Shown here piece by piece: positions 36,741-46,978 of a stretch of DNA of 64,000 bases; within the stretch, counting starts at the first letter, position 1, and each line of letters starts with the position of its first letter. Made by a program: the position numbers and the translations under genes. The stretch comes from Odontesthes bonariensis (lineage: Eukaryota > Chordata > Actinopteri > Atheriniformes > Atherinopsidae): contig NC_134515.1 of the NCBI RefSeq assembly GCF_027942865.1, positions 1,076,989 through 1,140,988 of the forward strand, read 5' to 3'. The notes beneath the pieces are model-generated. The model was not told the DNA's origin. It did not search any database and saw only the letters and a program-made list of their open reading frames with translations.

Positions 36741-38051
36741 GACAGACTGCTGCTGCCCCCTGCTGGCTGGTTCTGAGCGCTGCATCATTAAACATGGACA
36801 CACTGACACATCTGACCTCACAAACACACTAACAGAAGCTGTGTTCGAAACCGCATACTACATACTACATGCTACATACTGATCGATCAGACAGTATGCA
36901 GAGCGTTTACCCACAATGCATTTCGCTCCTGCCCGAGCCGAAATCAGCCGGCCTGAAGCTGATTTCTCTTTTCTCTCCCGGCTGTTTACAATTTTGTTCC
37001 CACGAATTCGGCGCTACTAAAGCTAGCCGCAGTGAGCAACACACTTCCGGTTATTTTCACAAAATAAAATACCCGTTGCCTTTTATCATAGGGAAAGCCA
37101 TTACCATACAATTGGTGCTTTTGTTTTGAAAACAGGAAGTGAACCTACCCTCGTTGTAGCTAGCTTGAAACTGCCGTTTTGACAGGAAATGACGATCGGC
37201 GACGTCACGTTACGTTGCATCTTGGGTAGTTTGAGTACGAGTAGTAACCTCATGATGCATACCCAACATTTAGGAGAATCTAGGATGCATCCGGGAACTT
37301 CTTACTGACTCAAACTCGCATACTAAGAAAGTTAGTAGGAGTAGTAGGAGAAGTATGCGGTTTCGAACACAGCCAGAGAAGCAGATGATTGGCAGCAGGT
37401 CTTTTGGGGGCGGGGTCAGTAGAGCTAGCTGTCGGGTTCTTACCACAGGTCGACTCCCTCGTCGTACTTCCGGGCTCCGTACAGCAGCTCAGGAGCTCGG
37501 TACCACCTGAACACACACACCACATAATGTTGGACAGTTTTCCTCGTGCACAAAGCGGACCGATGGACAGACGAACGTCTGTGATGGAGAGCTGACGTCA
37601 AAGCTGCAGCAAAGGATCATTCAGGTCATCAATCATTCCATCCACTGATCGGTTTTATCATAAAAAATGTTTAAATTCTCAGCTGGTTCTGTAACACTGA
37701 TACAGCTCAGGGCCTCCTCTGATTGGTTGGTGAGGATTAACAAAGGGGCGTGGCCAAACGAGGACGATAAGGTGGAACCAGTGTGAATGATGTGTTATCA
37801 GAGGGTTAATGTTCACCAGCAGGTTAAATCACAAACAGACTGGGCTGATCAGGAGGCGGAGCCTGGGCTGACCAGGAGGCGGAGCCTGGGCTGATCAGGA
37901 GGCGGAGCCTGGACTGACCTGGTGGCCACCTGGTGGCTGTAGAGTCTGTCGCCCCGATCGCTGAACAGCCGGGCCAGGCCGAAGTCTGCGATCTTCAGGT
38001 GCCCGGAGGAGCTGATGAGGAGGTTGGCCGGCTTCAGGTCCTGCACACGTG

Positions 38052-38087
<36 letters not shown>

Positions 38088-39283
38088 TATAAACGTTAAA
38101 ACAAGATTAATTTGACGAGTTTTACTCATTTGTTTTAATCTCAACAAACAAATAATCCATCAGCGACTGTCTGATGATCAACCTGTCCTGGAAAGTTTTG
38201 TAACGTTTCTTCAGCTTTTACAAACCAAACAACACCAGCGCGCTCACCCGGTGCATGATGTTGTTGTGATGCAGGAAGGCCACGCCCTTCAGCAGCATCA
38301 TCATGTAGCCCTTCACCTGCGCCGGGGTCAGAGGTCGCCGGTAGTTCCTGATGACCTCGGACAGGTCCGACAGCATGAAGTCAAACACCAGGACGAAGCC
38401 GGTGCCGTGAGGAAAGACGTCTTTCAGCTTCACCACCTGAAGAGTCCGAAAGAGAGTACAAAGCGTGTCATACCCCGGTATGATAGGTGGCGCTGTTCCC
38501 ATTCCAGCTGTTGCTAACAGAGCCACTTCCTGTTGACCTCTTCACCACCAACAACAACAACAAACTCAGGCGTTGGAGAAAGATGGAGAACGCAGAGCCA
38601 GATGAAGCTACGTCCCTCTACATTTGCTCTGTGATGAGCTGCTTGTTGCACAAACTCGATGCCCAACGGAGCATTCTCCATCGCGTTGTTTGTTTCTTTC
38701 TGACGGCGACAACAACAGGAATATCGTCTCCTTTGACTTCCGGGTCACGACCCCGGGAAAACATCTGGAGCATGCGCAGAACGCAAAGTCTGATTCACCA
38801 CGTGCTTCAGCGTCTACAAGCAGGTTTAGTGTGACTTTCAGCCCAGTTATCCCGGGGTCTGAATCCCATCCGATCCAGTTCTTAGTCAGATTAAGGTGTC
38901 TACATGCACTTAATAACTCAGTCTGATTGTAATTTAGTCTCTGAACGCCGTCCAAACGTCTCAGCGTGACCTTCGACCTTCTGAGACTCACGTGCTGGTT
39001 GTCCTCGATCTCCTGCAGGGCCTTGATCTCCCTCAGCGCCTGGTTGGGGATGCCGTCCTCCAGCCTCCGCAGAGCCACCTTCTTCAGGGCCACCGTCTCT
39101 CCTGTCTGAAGGGAAAAACACTTCACTGACACCGGCTACACCTTCATCACTTTCAGGCTGTTTCCTCCAGCCCCACACCAAAGGACGGGCGATGACCTCA
39201 GCCATTACCTCGATATGTTTGGCCTTGAAGACGATCCCATGAGCTCCTTCCCCGATCCGCCCCAGGATGCCGTACTGCTCCAT
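34913..39283 (-). CDS. cdk20: Cyclin-dependent kinase 20 (cell cycle-related kinase)
   Basis: Eight exons (minus): 39283-39209, 39105-38992, 38436-38248, 38040-37919, 37506-37444, 36686-36563, 35971-35816, 35104-34913. They total 1035 nt, giving 344 residues (human about 346), all phases consistent and GT-AG throughout. Start [16 protein letters not shown] matches the family; the frame upstream has no ATG. Kinase landmarks are the Gly-loop GEGAHG (11-16), Lys33 in VALKK, HRDLKPAN (125-132), DFG (145-147), VATRWYRAPE, and GVDLWAVGC. The C-terminal [14 protein letters not shown] follows the kinase lobe. CDK20 is a CMGC kinase reported to activate ICK/CILK1-type kinases and to act in ciliary and Hedgehog control. 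It is divergent from uxt. Introns 5 and 7 carry inverted copies of one transposon. Confidence 0.96.
35175..35760 (+). mobile_element. TIR element copy B, 586 bp, cdk20 intron 7
   Basis: Ends ACTGTGTTCGAAACCGCC and GGCGGTTTTGAACACAGC. The core has GATGCATACTAGATTCTCC and CAACACGTTGGGGATCTAAA. This is the most complete short form, with only a few subterminal heptamers (CAGTATGCAG) at the right. Confidence 0.82.
36096..36512. repeat. Minisatellite, 33-bp unit, about 13 copies, cdk20 intron 6
   Basis: Unit ATAAGAACCCAACATCTCCT-CTGGGACACCGAC, nearly identical copies differing only at CCC/CCA. Being eleven codons long, it is open in several frames, all artefactual. Confidence 0.95.
36690..36739. 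repeat. (CA)n microsatellite at the cdk20 exon 6 acceptor
   Basis: The tract begins four bases upstream of the acceptor CAG of exon 36686-36563; on the gene strand it is (TG)n in the place of the pyrimidine tract. Confidence 0.9.
36838..37373 (-). mobile_element. TIR element copy C, 536 bp, cdk20 intron 5, inverted
   Basis: Ends GCTGTGTTCGAAACCGCATA and its inverse TATGCGGTTTCGAACACAGC. It runs opposite to copy B. A deletion removes part of the AAACATTTTCAGG region present in copies B and D. Confidence 0.82.
37843..37916. repeat. 23-bp repeat, three copies, at the cdk20 exon 4 donor
   Basis: Unit CTGATCAGGAGGCGGAGCCT-GGG lies immediately intronic to the donor of exon 38040-37919. Confidence 0.85.
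38054..38088. repeat. (CA)n microsatellite upstream of cdk20 exon 4
   Basis: Short CA tract, (TG)n on the gene strand, replacing part of the polypyrimidine tract of the acceptor at 38041-38043. Confidence 0.85.
38458..38937. other. Probable interspersed repeat in cdk20 intron 2
   Basis: The piece AGATTAAGGTGTCTACATGC-ACTTAATAACTCAG and the CCCCGGTATGATAGGTGGCG end resemble fish MITE ends. I could not define inverted ends or target duplications, so this is tentative. Open frames inside have no domain. Confidence 0.3.
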
Positions 39284-40821
39284 GATCTCCTCAGCAGTCA
39301 AACCACCAGGTCTAACTGTCTGCTGTTACAGAGCATTTCACTCTGTCACAAAACATCCTGGTGTCCTCTGCAGAAAAAAACTATTTTAAATCAGCTTTAA
39401 ATCAGCTTGGTTTCACTTTAAATCGCATCTAACTTTCATCAAGTTTAATCTCAGGTTTGTAAAACAGGAGCTAAAAGGCAGAGATGGAAACCGACGACGT
39501 TCTCCGTTGAAAGATTAAGCCTTTCAAAGCACTTCGCATTCCGGCTGAATTAAAACAAAACGTTACTCAATAATTACTCCGCTTCTTATGGAGAGACATC
39601 AAATTACTTTAATTCGGCTTCTTAAAACACCCGTAAAACAACCGGTTTTACAAGAAAAATCCACGTTAACGGAAGAAGTCGGTCGTACCGAAAGTAAGCT
39701 AGTTCACGTTGCCTTGGCAACCCGAGGGCTAAGCTAAAACATCAATCCGGAAGTGTTTTAAAGAGTGTCGGACCGAACCGAACTCATCTGCGCTGACACC
39801 GAGACAGGAAGTACGTAAAGAAACAGTCGCAGTTTTCCTCTTTTTACGTTTCGACGGTTTAAAAATGTCTTGTTGTTACACGGAGAGCCGCCTGTCCGCC
39901 ATGTTTGTTTACGGTGACGTCATGACCAAACTACATTCTTTCTTCTTCTTTTTTAAAATATATTTATTTTTTTATTTTTTCAATTTATTAGTTTCTTCTT
40001 GTTTCGCTTACAAATGTGATTTATCTGTCAGTTTGAATGCAATTTTAACATATTTAACTTTTTCTTCTTCGGCTTTCTTTATTTTTCTTCTTTCCACTTC
40101 CGGTTTGTAAGTCTGTTATTTTGATCTCTTTTGTACATTTCAAAACGTATTTTTCTGAATTATTTCGTACATGTTGGACACGAAGTAAAGGTCATTAAAA
40201 AAAGTTCTTATCATTATTTAAAAAACATTAACATTAATTAAACTTTTATTTAAAAAGCACAAAACTGTTACTGAACCAACGTATTTTTTTAGCCTTTTAA
40301 CCAGGAAATAAATATTTATAAATCTGATTCAGTAACCTCACGAACACTGAGGATCAATAACTAAGAACCAGAGGAACAAGTGAGAGAAGATCTCAGGAAA
40401 AACGACAACAAAATGTGACAAAAGAGCATAAAAAGGATGATTAAAAACACCTCTGAACCCGTCCCTGACCCAAGCTCCATCCCAGCCCGTACACCCCGAA
40501 GGGAACAGGAGAGGAGGATGAAATCCAAACGTTAAACCTCACGTGTTTGACTCATAAAACATACATTTATCTTCTAATTCAGTCTGTGTTTCTGCGCGCT
40601 TTTATTCTGAAACACGGAAGTTCCTGCTGACGTATTTCCGGTTTAGAGTTCTTGTTTATGTGCGGTTTCAGGATGCTAACCGCGCTGCCCTAAGAGTTTA
40701 AGGTGTAGAAACGTCACATTAAACACCCAGCAGAGCTCCAGCAGGGGTCAGCGAGCTCTATGTTCACCGCAGCTGGAAGTCAGTTTGAGTTATTTTTTAA
40801 TTTTGGGAGGAAACTGTGAAC
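39284..40821. promoter_or_regulatory. Shared divergent promoter region of cdk20 and uxt
   Basis: 1.5 kb between the two start codons. ETS-type cores are at 39747-39755 (CCGGAAGTG), 40096-40103 (ACTTCCGG) and 40634-40641 (ATTTCCGG). No TATA box is placed convincingly. 39940-40330 is A/T-rich and may be inter-promoter filler. Confidence 0.5.
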
Positions 40822-43800
40822 ATGACTCCGCCGGTCGATGCTAATGCTAACGCTAATGCTAACGCAGAGCAGAAGGTCCTGCAGTATGAAGCGTTCATCA
40901 ACGAAGTTCTGAGGAGAGACCTGCAGTAAGAAGCCCTGAAACACTTTCATCTGACTCTGTTCTCTGTGTTCTGTGTGTTTGTGCCACTTTCAGGTGGAGC
41001 CGAGCAGCTTATTCAGGAGGAATCATGCTAAAATACTCAGTTAAATTCCACCAAACTACCTTTTTTTATGTCATTTTCTATAATCTGTTAATTTTCAGTG
41101 GATTAATGAGTTACATTAATATTTAATTAGAATTCTCCACACACAGTCAGAGTTTTTCCAATTAAACTGTAACATTTACTTTTTTGGTAGGAATATTAAT
41201 ATTTTTAAATAATTTTAATAATGAGATTTCAAGATCTATTGTCATTTGTACAGAGACACTGGGTCATACTATAAGTTGAAATTCTTGGTGACGAGGCGTC
41301 GCCAACAGCATTAAATAAATTGAGACGGGTGAATGAAAACCAAGGAAGAAGATAAAGTAGAAAAATTGTGCATAAAAAAATAACAATTTAACTGTGAATA
41401 AAAATTAAAGTGAAAAGTGCAACTATATATATATATATACAGGTGGAAATAAGTACATAATTTAAGTTTACCTGACTCCCGCCCTCTGGTATTCGCAGCC
41501 CACAACCGACATGATTTCAAATGGGGCTATTTTTTCTAAAACTCGTGCATGTGATTGGATGAAGAATCTGTCCGTCATCTTGACTGACACGCCACTTCAG
41601 CCACTCCCAATGACTCAACCCGTGACGTAGCTCAGAGCTTACCTGACTCCCGCCCTCTGGAGCATGAATGGGCGGCCATAACGCGGCCATTCATCCAAAG
41701 TCCCACCCAGCGATTAATGATTGGCTCTGATTATTTTCTAATGGGACGAAACACATATGACTCCCAGGCTCCTCAGATGGCTGTGTGAGGAAAGGGAACG
41801 CAGCCAGATGACGTGAGTCAGGTTAAACTAAAGTGGCTGAGTGCCAATGAGTTACTGGTTGAGTAGCCTGATGGCCTGGGGGAAGAAACTGTTCTTTAAT
41901 CTGCTCGTCCGAGCCCGGATGCTCCGGTACGTTTACCACATGGCAGAAGGTTGAACAGTCCATATGTGGGGTGGCTGTGGTCCGTAGCGATTTTCCGTGC
42001 TTTTCTCAGGCATCTTGTGTGGTAGATGCCCTGCACGGGGGGGAGGGAGGAGCTGGTGATGCGCTCGGCTGTCTTCACCAGCCTCTGGAGGGCCTTACGG
42101 TCCTCAGCAGAGCAGCTGCCGAACCGTGCAGTGATGCAGCCGGAGAGGATGCTCTATAGAAGTTAGTGAGAGTTTTAGTAGACATGCCAAACTTCTGGGC
42201 AGTTTTCACTGTCATGTCAGAATGTCTACTCCAGGTTAGGTCATCGCTGATGTGCACGCCGAGGAATTTGAAATGGGAAACCCTCTCCACCTCGGCGTGC
42301 CCCTCCTGCCGTTTCCTGTAGTCCACAATCATCTCCTTCGTCTTGCCGACGTCGACAGAGAGGTTGTTCTCTTGGCACCAGGTAGCCGAGGTACTGACCT
42401 CCTCCCTGCAGGCAGGACGGTGGTGTCATGATTATCTTTAATTTAAAGACACTTTATCAGAAGATGTTGGACTTATTAAAAATGGTTTCCAAAGCTGTGA
42501 TGATGATGATGATGAGGGGTCCCTGTCCTGGTGGGTGGCGTCAGCAGCAGAGTCGCTGTCAGGCTGACGTGTCGCTCTGTCTGGCAGGAAGGTGTTGGAG
42601 CAGAGGGAGCAGATGTACGAGAAGACGTCTCAGTACCTGCAGCTGAAGACCACCATTCAGAGTCTGCAGGTGGGTTCTTTTTGTCACGATTTGGAGGATT
42701 TCTGGGACTCTTCGTGTCATTTCTTCAGATATTTGATCATGTGGCGTTGGCCTGATTCCACGTGCTTGTTGTCACAGTGATGTCACAGTGATGTCACAGT
42801 GATGTCAGAGTGCTGTGTTCCTGCAGGAGACGGGCTCTCAGCGGCTGAAGACGGACGTTGATCTCAGCTGTAACTTCTACGTTCAGGCTGAAATGTGAGT
42901 TACCGCCATCTTCTTCATCTTCTTCACCTCTGAGGCAGAACGCCGCTCGCTCACAGAAACTTGAACCCGCCTCCCGTCCTCTCTTCTTCCGCAGCGAGGA
43001 CTCGTCCAGCGTCTTCGTGGCGGTCGGCTTTGGCTTCTTCGTGGAGATGACGCACGATGAAGCTCTGCGATTCATCGACAGGAAGACGAGTCAGCTGACG
43101 GCGTGAGTTCTGCGTCACGCCGACGTTTCGAACGCTTGTTAGCTTGAAGCTAACGCTGCTAACATGCTAACGCTGCGTTTGTTTCTCAGCTTCACGGAGC
43201 AGCTGACCAAAGACTCGGCCAAGATCAAAGCCCACATCCGCCTGGTGCTGGAGGTCAGTGAGGTCACATGTTAGGTCACATGTTAGGTCACATGTTCACA
43301 GATGGTCACATGTTAGGTCACATGTTCACAGATGGTCACATGTTAGGTCACATGTTCACAGATGGTCACATGTTAGGTCACATGTTAGGTCACATGTTAG
43401 GTCACATGTCAGGTCACATGTTAGGTCACATGTTCACAGATGGTCACATGTTCACAGATGGTCACATGTTAGGTCACATGTTAGGTCACATGTTAGGTCA
43501 CATGTCAGGTCACATGTTAGGTCACATGTTCACAGATGGTCACATGTTCACAGATGGTCACATGTTAGGTCACATGTTAGGTCACATGTTCACAGATGGT
43601 CACATGTTAGGTCACATGTTAGGTCACATGTTCACATGTTAGGTCACATGTTAGGTCACATGTTCACAGATGGTCACATGTCAGGTCACATGTTAGGTCA
43701 CATGTTAGGTCACATGTTCACAGATGGTCACATGTTAGGTCACATGTTCACAGATGGTCACATGTCAGGTCACATGTTAGGTCACATGTTCACATGTTAG

Positions 43801-45533
43801 GTCACATGTTCACAGATGGTCACATGTTCACAGATGGTCACATGTTCACAGATGGTCACATGTTAGGTCACATGTTAGGTCACATGTTCACATGTTAGGT
43901 CACATGTTAGGTCACATGTTCACAGATGGTCACATGTTAGGTCACATGTTCACAGATGGTCACATGTTAGGTCACATGTTCACAGATGGTCACATGTTAG
44001 GTCACATGTTCACAGATGGTCACATGTTAGGTCACATGTTCACAGATGGTCACATGTTAGGTCACATGTTCACAGATGGTCACATGTTAGGTCACATGTT
44101 CACAGATGGTCACATGTTAGGTCACATGTTCACAGATGGTCACATGTTAGGTCACATGTTAGGTCACATGTTCACAGATGGTCACATGTTAGGTCACATG
44201 TTAGGTCACATGTTCACAGATGGTCACATGTTAGGTCACATGTTAGGTCACATGTTAGGTCACATGTTCACAGATGGTCACATGTTAGGTCACATGTAAG
44301 GTCACATGTTCACAGATGGTCACATGTTAGGTCACATGTTCACAGATGGTCACATGTTCACAGATGGTCACATGTTCGGTCACATGTTCACAGATGGTCA
44401 CATGTTCACAGATGGTCACATGTTCGGTCACATGTTCACAGATGGTCACATGTTCGGTCACATGTTCACAGATGGTCACATGTTCACAGATGGTCACATG
44501 TTCGGTCACATGTTCACAGATGGTCACATGTTCACAGATGGTCACATGTTAGGTCACATGTTTGGTCACATGTTCACAGATGGTCACATGTTCACAGATG
44601 GTCACATGTTCGGTCACATGTTCACAGATGGTCACATGTTCACAGATGGTCACATGTTAGGTCACATGTTCGGTCACATGTTCACAGATGGTCACATGTT
44701 TGGTCACATGTTCACAGATGGTCACATGTTCGGTCACATGTTCACAGATGGTCACATGTTCACAGATGGTCACATGTTCGGTCACATGTTCACAGATGGT
44801 CACATGTTCGGTCACATGTTCACAGATGGTCACATGTTTGGTCACATGTTCACAGATGGTCACATGTTTGGTCACATGTTCACAGATGGTCACATGTTCG
44901 GTCACATGTTCACAGATGGTCACATGTTTGGTCACATGTTCACAGATGGTCACATGTTCGGTCACATGTTCACAGATGGTCACATGTTCGGTCACATGTT
45001 CACAGATGGTCACATGTTTGGTCACATGTTCACAGATGGTCACATGTTAGGTCACATGTTCACAGATGGTCACATGTTAGGTCACATGTCAGGTCACATG
45101 TTCACAGATGGTCACATGTCAGGTCACATGTTCACAGATGGTCACATGTTAGGTCACATGTTCACAGATGGTCACATGTTTGGTCACATGTTCACAGATG
45201 GTCACATGTTCACAGAAGGTCACATGAACGCTGGTTATTGATCTATCAGGATTCAGTCAGCTGGTTTTTACTCGTTTCTTCCACAGATTGGAATATTTTT
45301 TCCTTCTTTTTGTGGCGTTTCACAGCTGAAACGGCGTCTCTGACGTGTCTCCGATCAGAGACGCCATCACGCCGCTGAGCCTGCTGGGAACTTTGTGTTG
45401 ATGTGTGAACTCTGTGTGGTCTCTGCAGAGGATCCATCTGATTGGCTGCTCTCTTCTTCTTCTTCTTCAGGGTCTGCGGGAGCTGCAGGGTCTGACTGAG
45501 CAGCCGGAGAACAGAAGAAGAGACGTTTTCTAA
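40822..45533 (+). CDS. uxt: UXT, alpha-class prefoldin-like protein
   Basis: Six exons: 40822-40925, 42588-42669, 42827-42894, 42995-43102, 43190-43253, 45471-45533; 489 nt, 162 residues (human 157), phases consistent. After a short N-terminal [11 protein letters not shown] run, the family sequence follows: [40 protein letters not shown], then the beta-hairpin core CNFYVQAEI and [14 protein letters not shown], and a C-terminal helix [20 protein letters not shown] ending in [19 protein letters not shown]. Prefoldin alpha subunits have this coiled coil, hairpin, coiled coil layout. UXT is a component of the URI/prefoldin-like complex and a transcription cofactor. Intron 1 carries a LINE 3' fragment and intron 5 a 2-kb tandem array. 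Confidence 0.96.
40840..40863 (+). repeat. uxt: Hexamer repeat GCTAAT/GCTAAC in uxt exon 1
   Basis: Four hexamers encode Ala-Asn repeats directly after the start (MTPPVD then ANANANAN). The hexamer type also occurs in non-coding repeats elsewhere in the window. Confidence 0.85.
41200..42430 (-). mobile_element. LINE 3' fragment in uxt intron 1
   Basis: Minus-strand frames 42332-42075 and 42078-41896 contain [39 protein letters not shown], then [15 protein letters not shown] and [13 protein letters not shown], the C-terminal part of the same LINE type as at 1-2560. It has frameshifts and a deletion. The 3' UTR runs on to about 41200 and ends with ACAAATGACAATAGATCTTG. Truncated at its 5' side as usual for LINE insertions. 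Confidence 0.8.
41469..41660 (+). repeat. 21-bp direct repeat bracketing 150 bp in the LINE 3' UTR
   Basis: TACCTGACTCCCGCCCTCTG(G) is at 41469-41489 and 41640-41660. It may be a target duplication of a small insertion or a local duplication. Confidence 0.6.
43258..45226. repeat. Tandem array, TTAGGTCACATG and TTCACAGATGGTCACATG
   Basis: About 2 kb in uxt intron 5, starting four bases after the donor at 43254. Two unit types (12 and 18 bp) alternate; the right half uses TTCGGTCACATG and TTTGGTCACATG. All units carry GGTCACATG. Frames of up to 311 codons on either strand are artefacts. Confidence 0.96.
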
Positions 45534-46050
45534 CGCGAGGAAAGGACGGCGCTCTTCGTCCTGAAAGACGTCCTGATGCAGACGAACGTGTCCTCAGAGT
45601 TCAGACCGGGTGTGACATCACTTCCTGCTCAGGCTGCTGTGACAGGAAGTGATTTCTGTGTTTTATAAAAACATTTTTCATGTTTAACTTTAATTTATTT
45701 TTATCTTTTCGTATTTTAAGTTCCACGTTTTAACAAATACGTGATTAAAATCTCTCTGAAAACAAATATTTTTTTGTCCAACTTTTGTTTTTCTTTTGGA
45801 TGTTTTCCAGATTAGTCGGAATACTTTGAATGAATATTTTCTTTCCAGATGTTTTTCCTACTTTTTAAAACATCTGGATCCTGTAACTTCCTGCCGTCAC
45901 ACGGCCGGCTGTCCGCATACTTTTGGATCGCCGGTGATGAACATCGATCGCTCTCACAGATGCTCGATGACACGGAGCCTGTTGCCATGGGAACAGGCCG
46001 CCGAATAAAGAGCTGGAGGCTCTTGAAATAGACTCGCAGGAGAAAAGCAG
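45534..46050 (+). other. uxt: uxt 3' UTR and flank
   Basis: Follows the uxt stop. ATTAAA at 45744-45749 is the best poly(A) signal candidate, about 210 nt downstream. Confidence 0.5.
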
Positions 46051-46059
46051 CTTCTGTTC

Positions 46060-46440
46060 GGTTTGAGTCTCACAGACTTTGAGCTGTTTTTAAATTAGAC
46101 AGATTTCTGCTGGACTTCTGAACAGTTTCGGCCTGCAGAGTCCTTTCTATTCAGGGCACGGAGACGTAACTGCGCCGCTGACCAGCCGGCGGCGCGTTGT
46201 TCCAGCTGTGGCCATCGTGCTTTCAGCCCACGATTAGCTTTCCTTGTTAGCTTCCAGTTGTCAGTAGCCCAGAGCGTCCTCTCGCGGCTGTAGATAGCAG
46301 TGTTTACTCTTTGGTTCATGTCAGTCAGGATGAATTAACATTTAAAAACATGTTAAATTATATATATTTTGATATAAGTTGCAGGACCAGCTAAACTATG
46401 AAATAAAAAAAGTGCAACTTATACTCCAGAAAACACGGTC
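46060..46440 (-). mobile_element. pogo/Tigger-like transposon remnant
   Basis: A minus-strand frame 46319-46095 contains TRKANRGLKARWPQLEQR and AQLRLRALNRK, like the helix-turn-helix start of fish pogo-type transposases. The end near 46405-46435 (AAGTGCAACTTATACTCCAG-AAAACACGG) resembles the terminal sequence of these elements. Only one end is seen. Confidence 0.55.
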
Positions 46441-46978
46441 TTCACTGGAAGCAGCTACAAACAGAGTTAGGATTATTTATTCATGGGCCAGAGCATAAAG
46501 CTTTAAAAAGGTGTCAGAACAACCCTGAACGGCTGCAGACTGATGCCCGGGCACCAGCTGGGGCAGTAGTCCAGCCTCGGGGTAATTAGGGCTGAAATAA
46601 CCGTCTGTATCTAATAATAACTTCCAGAAAGAAAAGAATTCAGTTCAGGTCTGAGGTGAGTGTGAGGTGAGTGTGAGGTGATTTGCTGTCGGCAGGCGGC
46701 AGCAGGCAGTGATACGAAGGGAGAGAAAATAGGGCCAAGAGATTGTGAGCTCTGACTTTTTCCTGGAGAACCATTTTGTGATGCAAATGTATTACTCTGT
46801 TGAACGCATATTGCTCTGAGAAGCAAAACGCTTTATTTTTTAAACCCCAGCCAACTAGCCGGACTACCTTCATCAACACCAAAACGAGGCTGGAACTCTG
46901 CTCACAGGACGCAGCAGGGGGTAAGAAGATGTTCAGAAATGATGCTGCTGATATGGGATGTTACACAGCTTCATGTCA
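46441..46978. other. Intergenic sequence, nothing recognised
   Basis: No tandem array, domain or inverted ends were seen. Open frames are short and without motif. Confidence 0.5.

Noticed and set aside
38608-39132. 174-codon minus frame running through cdk20 exon 2 into intron 2
   Set aside because: Only 39105-38992 is cdk20 coding. The rest is intron, shown by the GT donor at 38991 and in-frame joining to exon 3.
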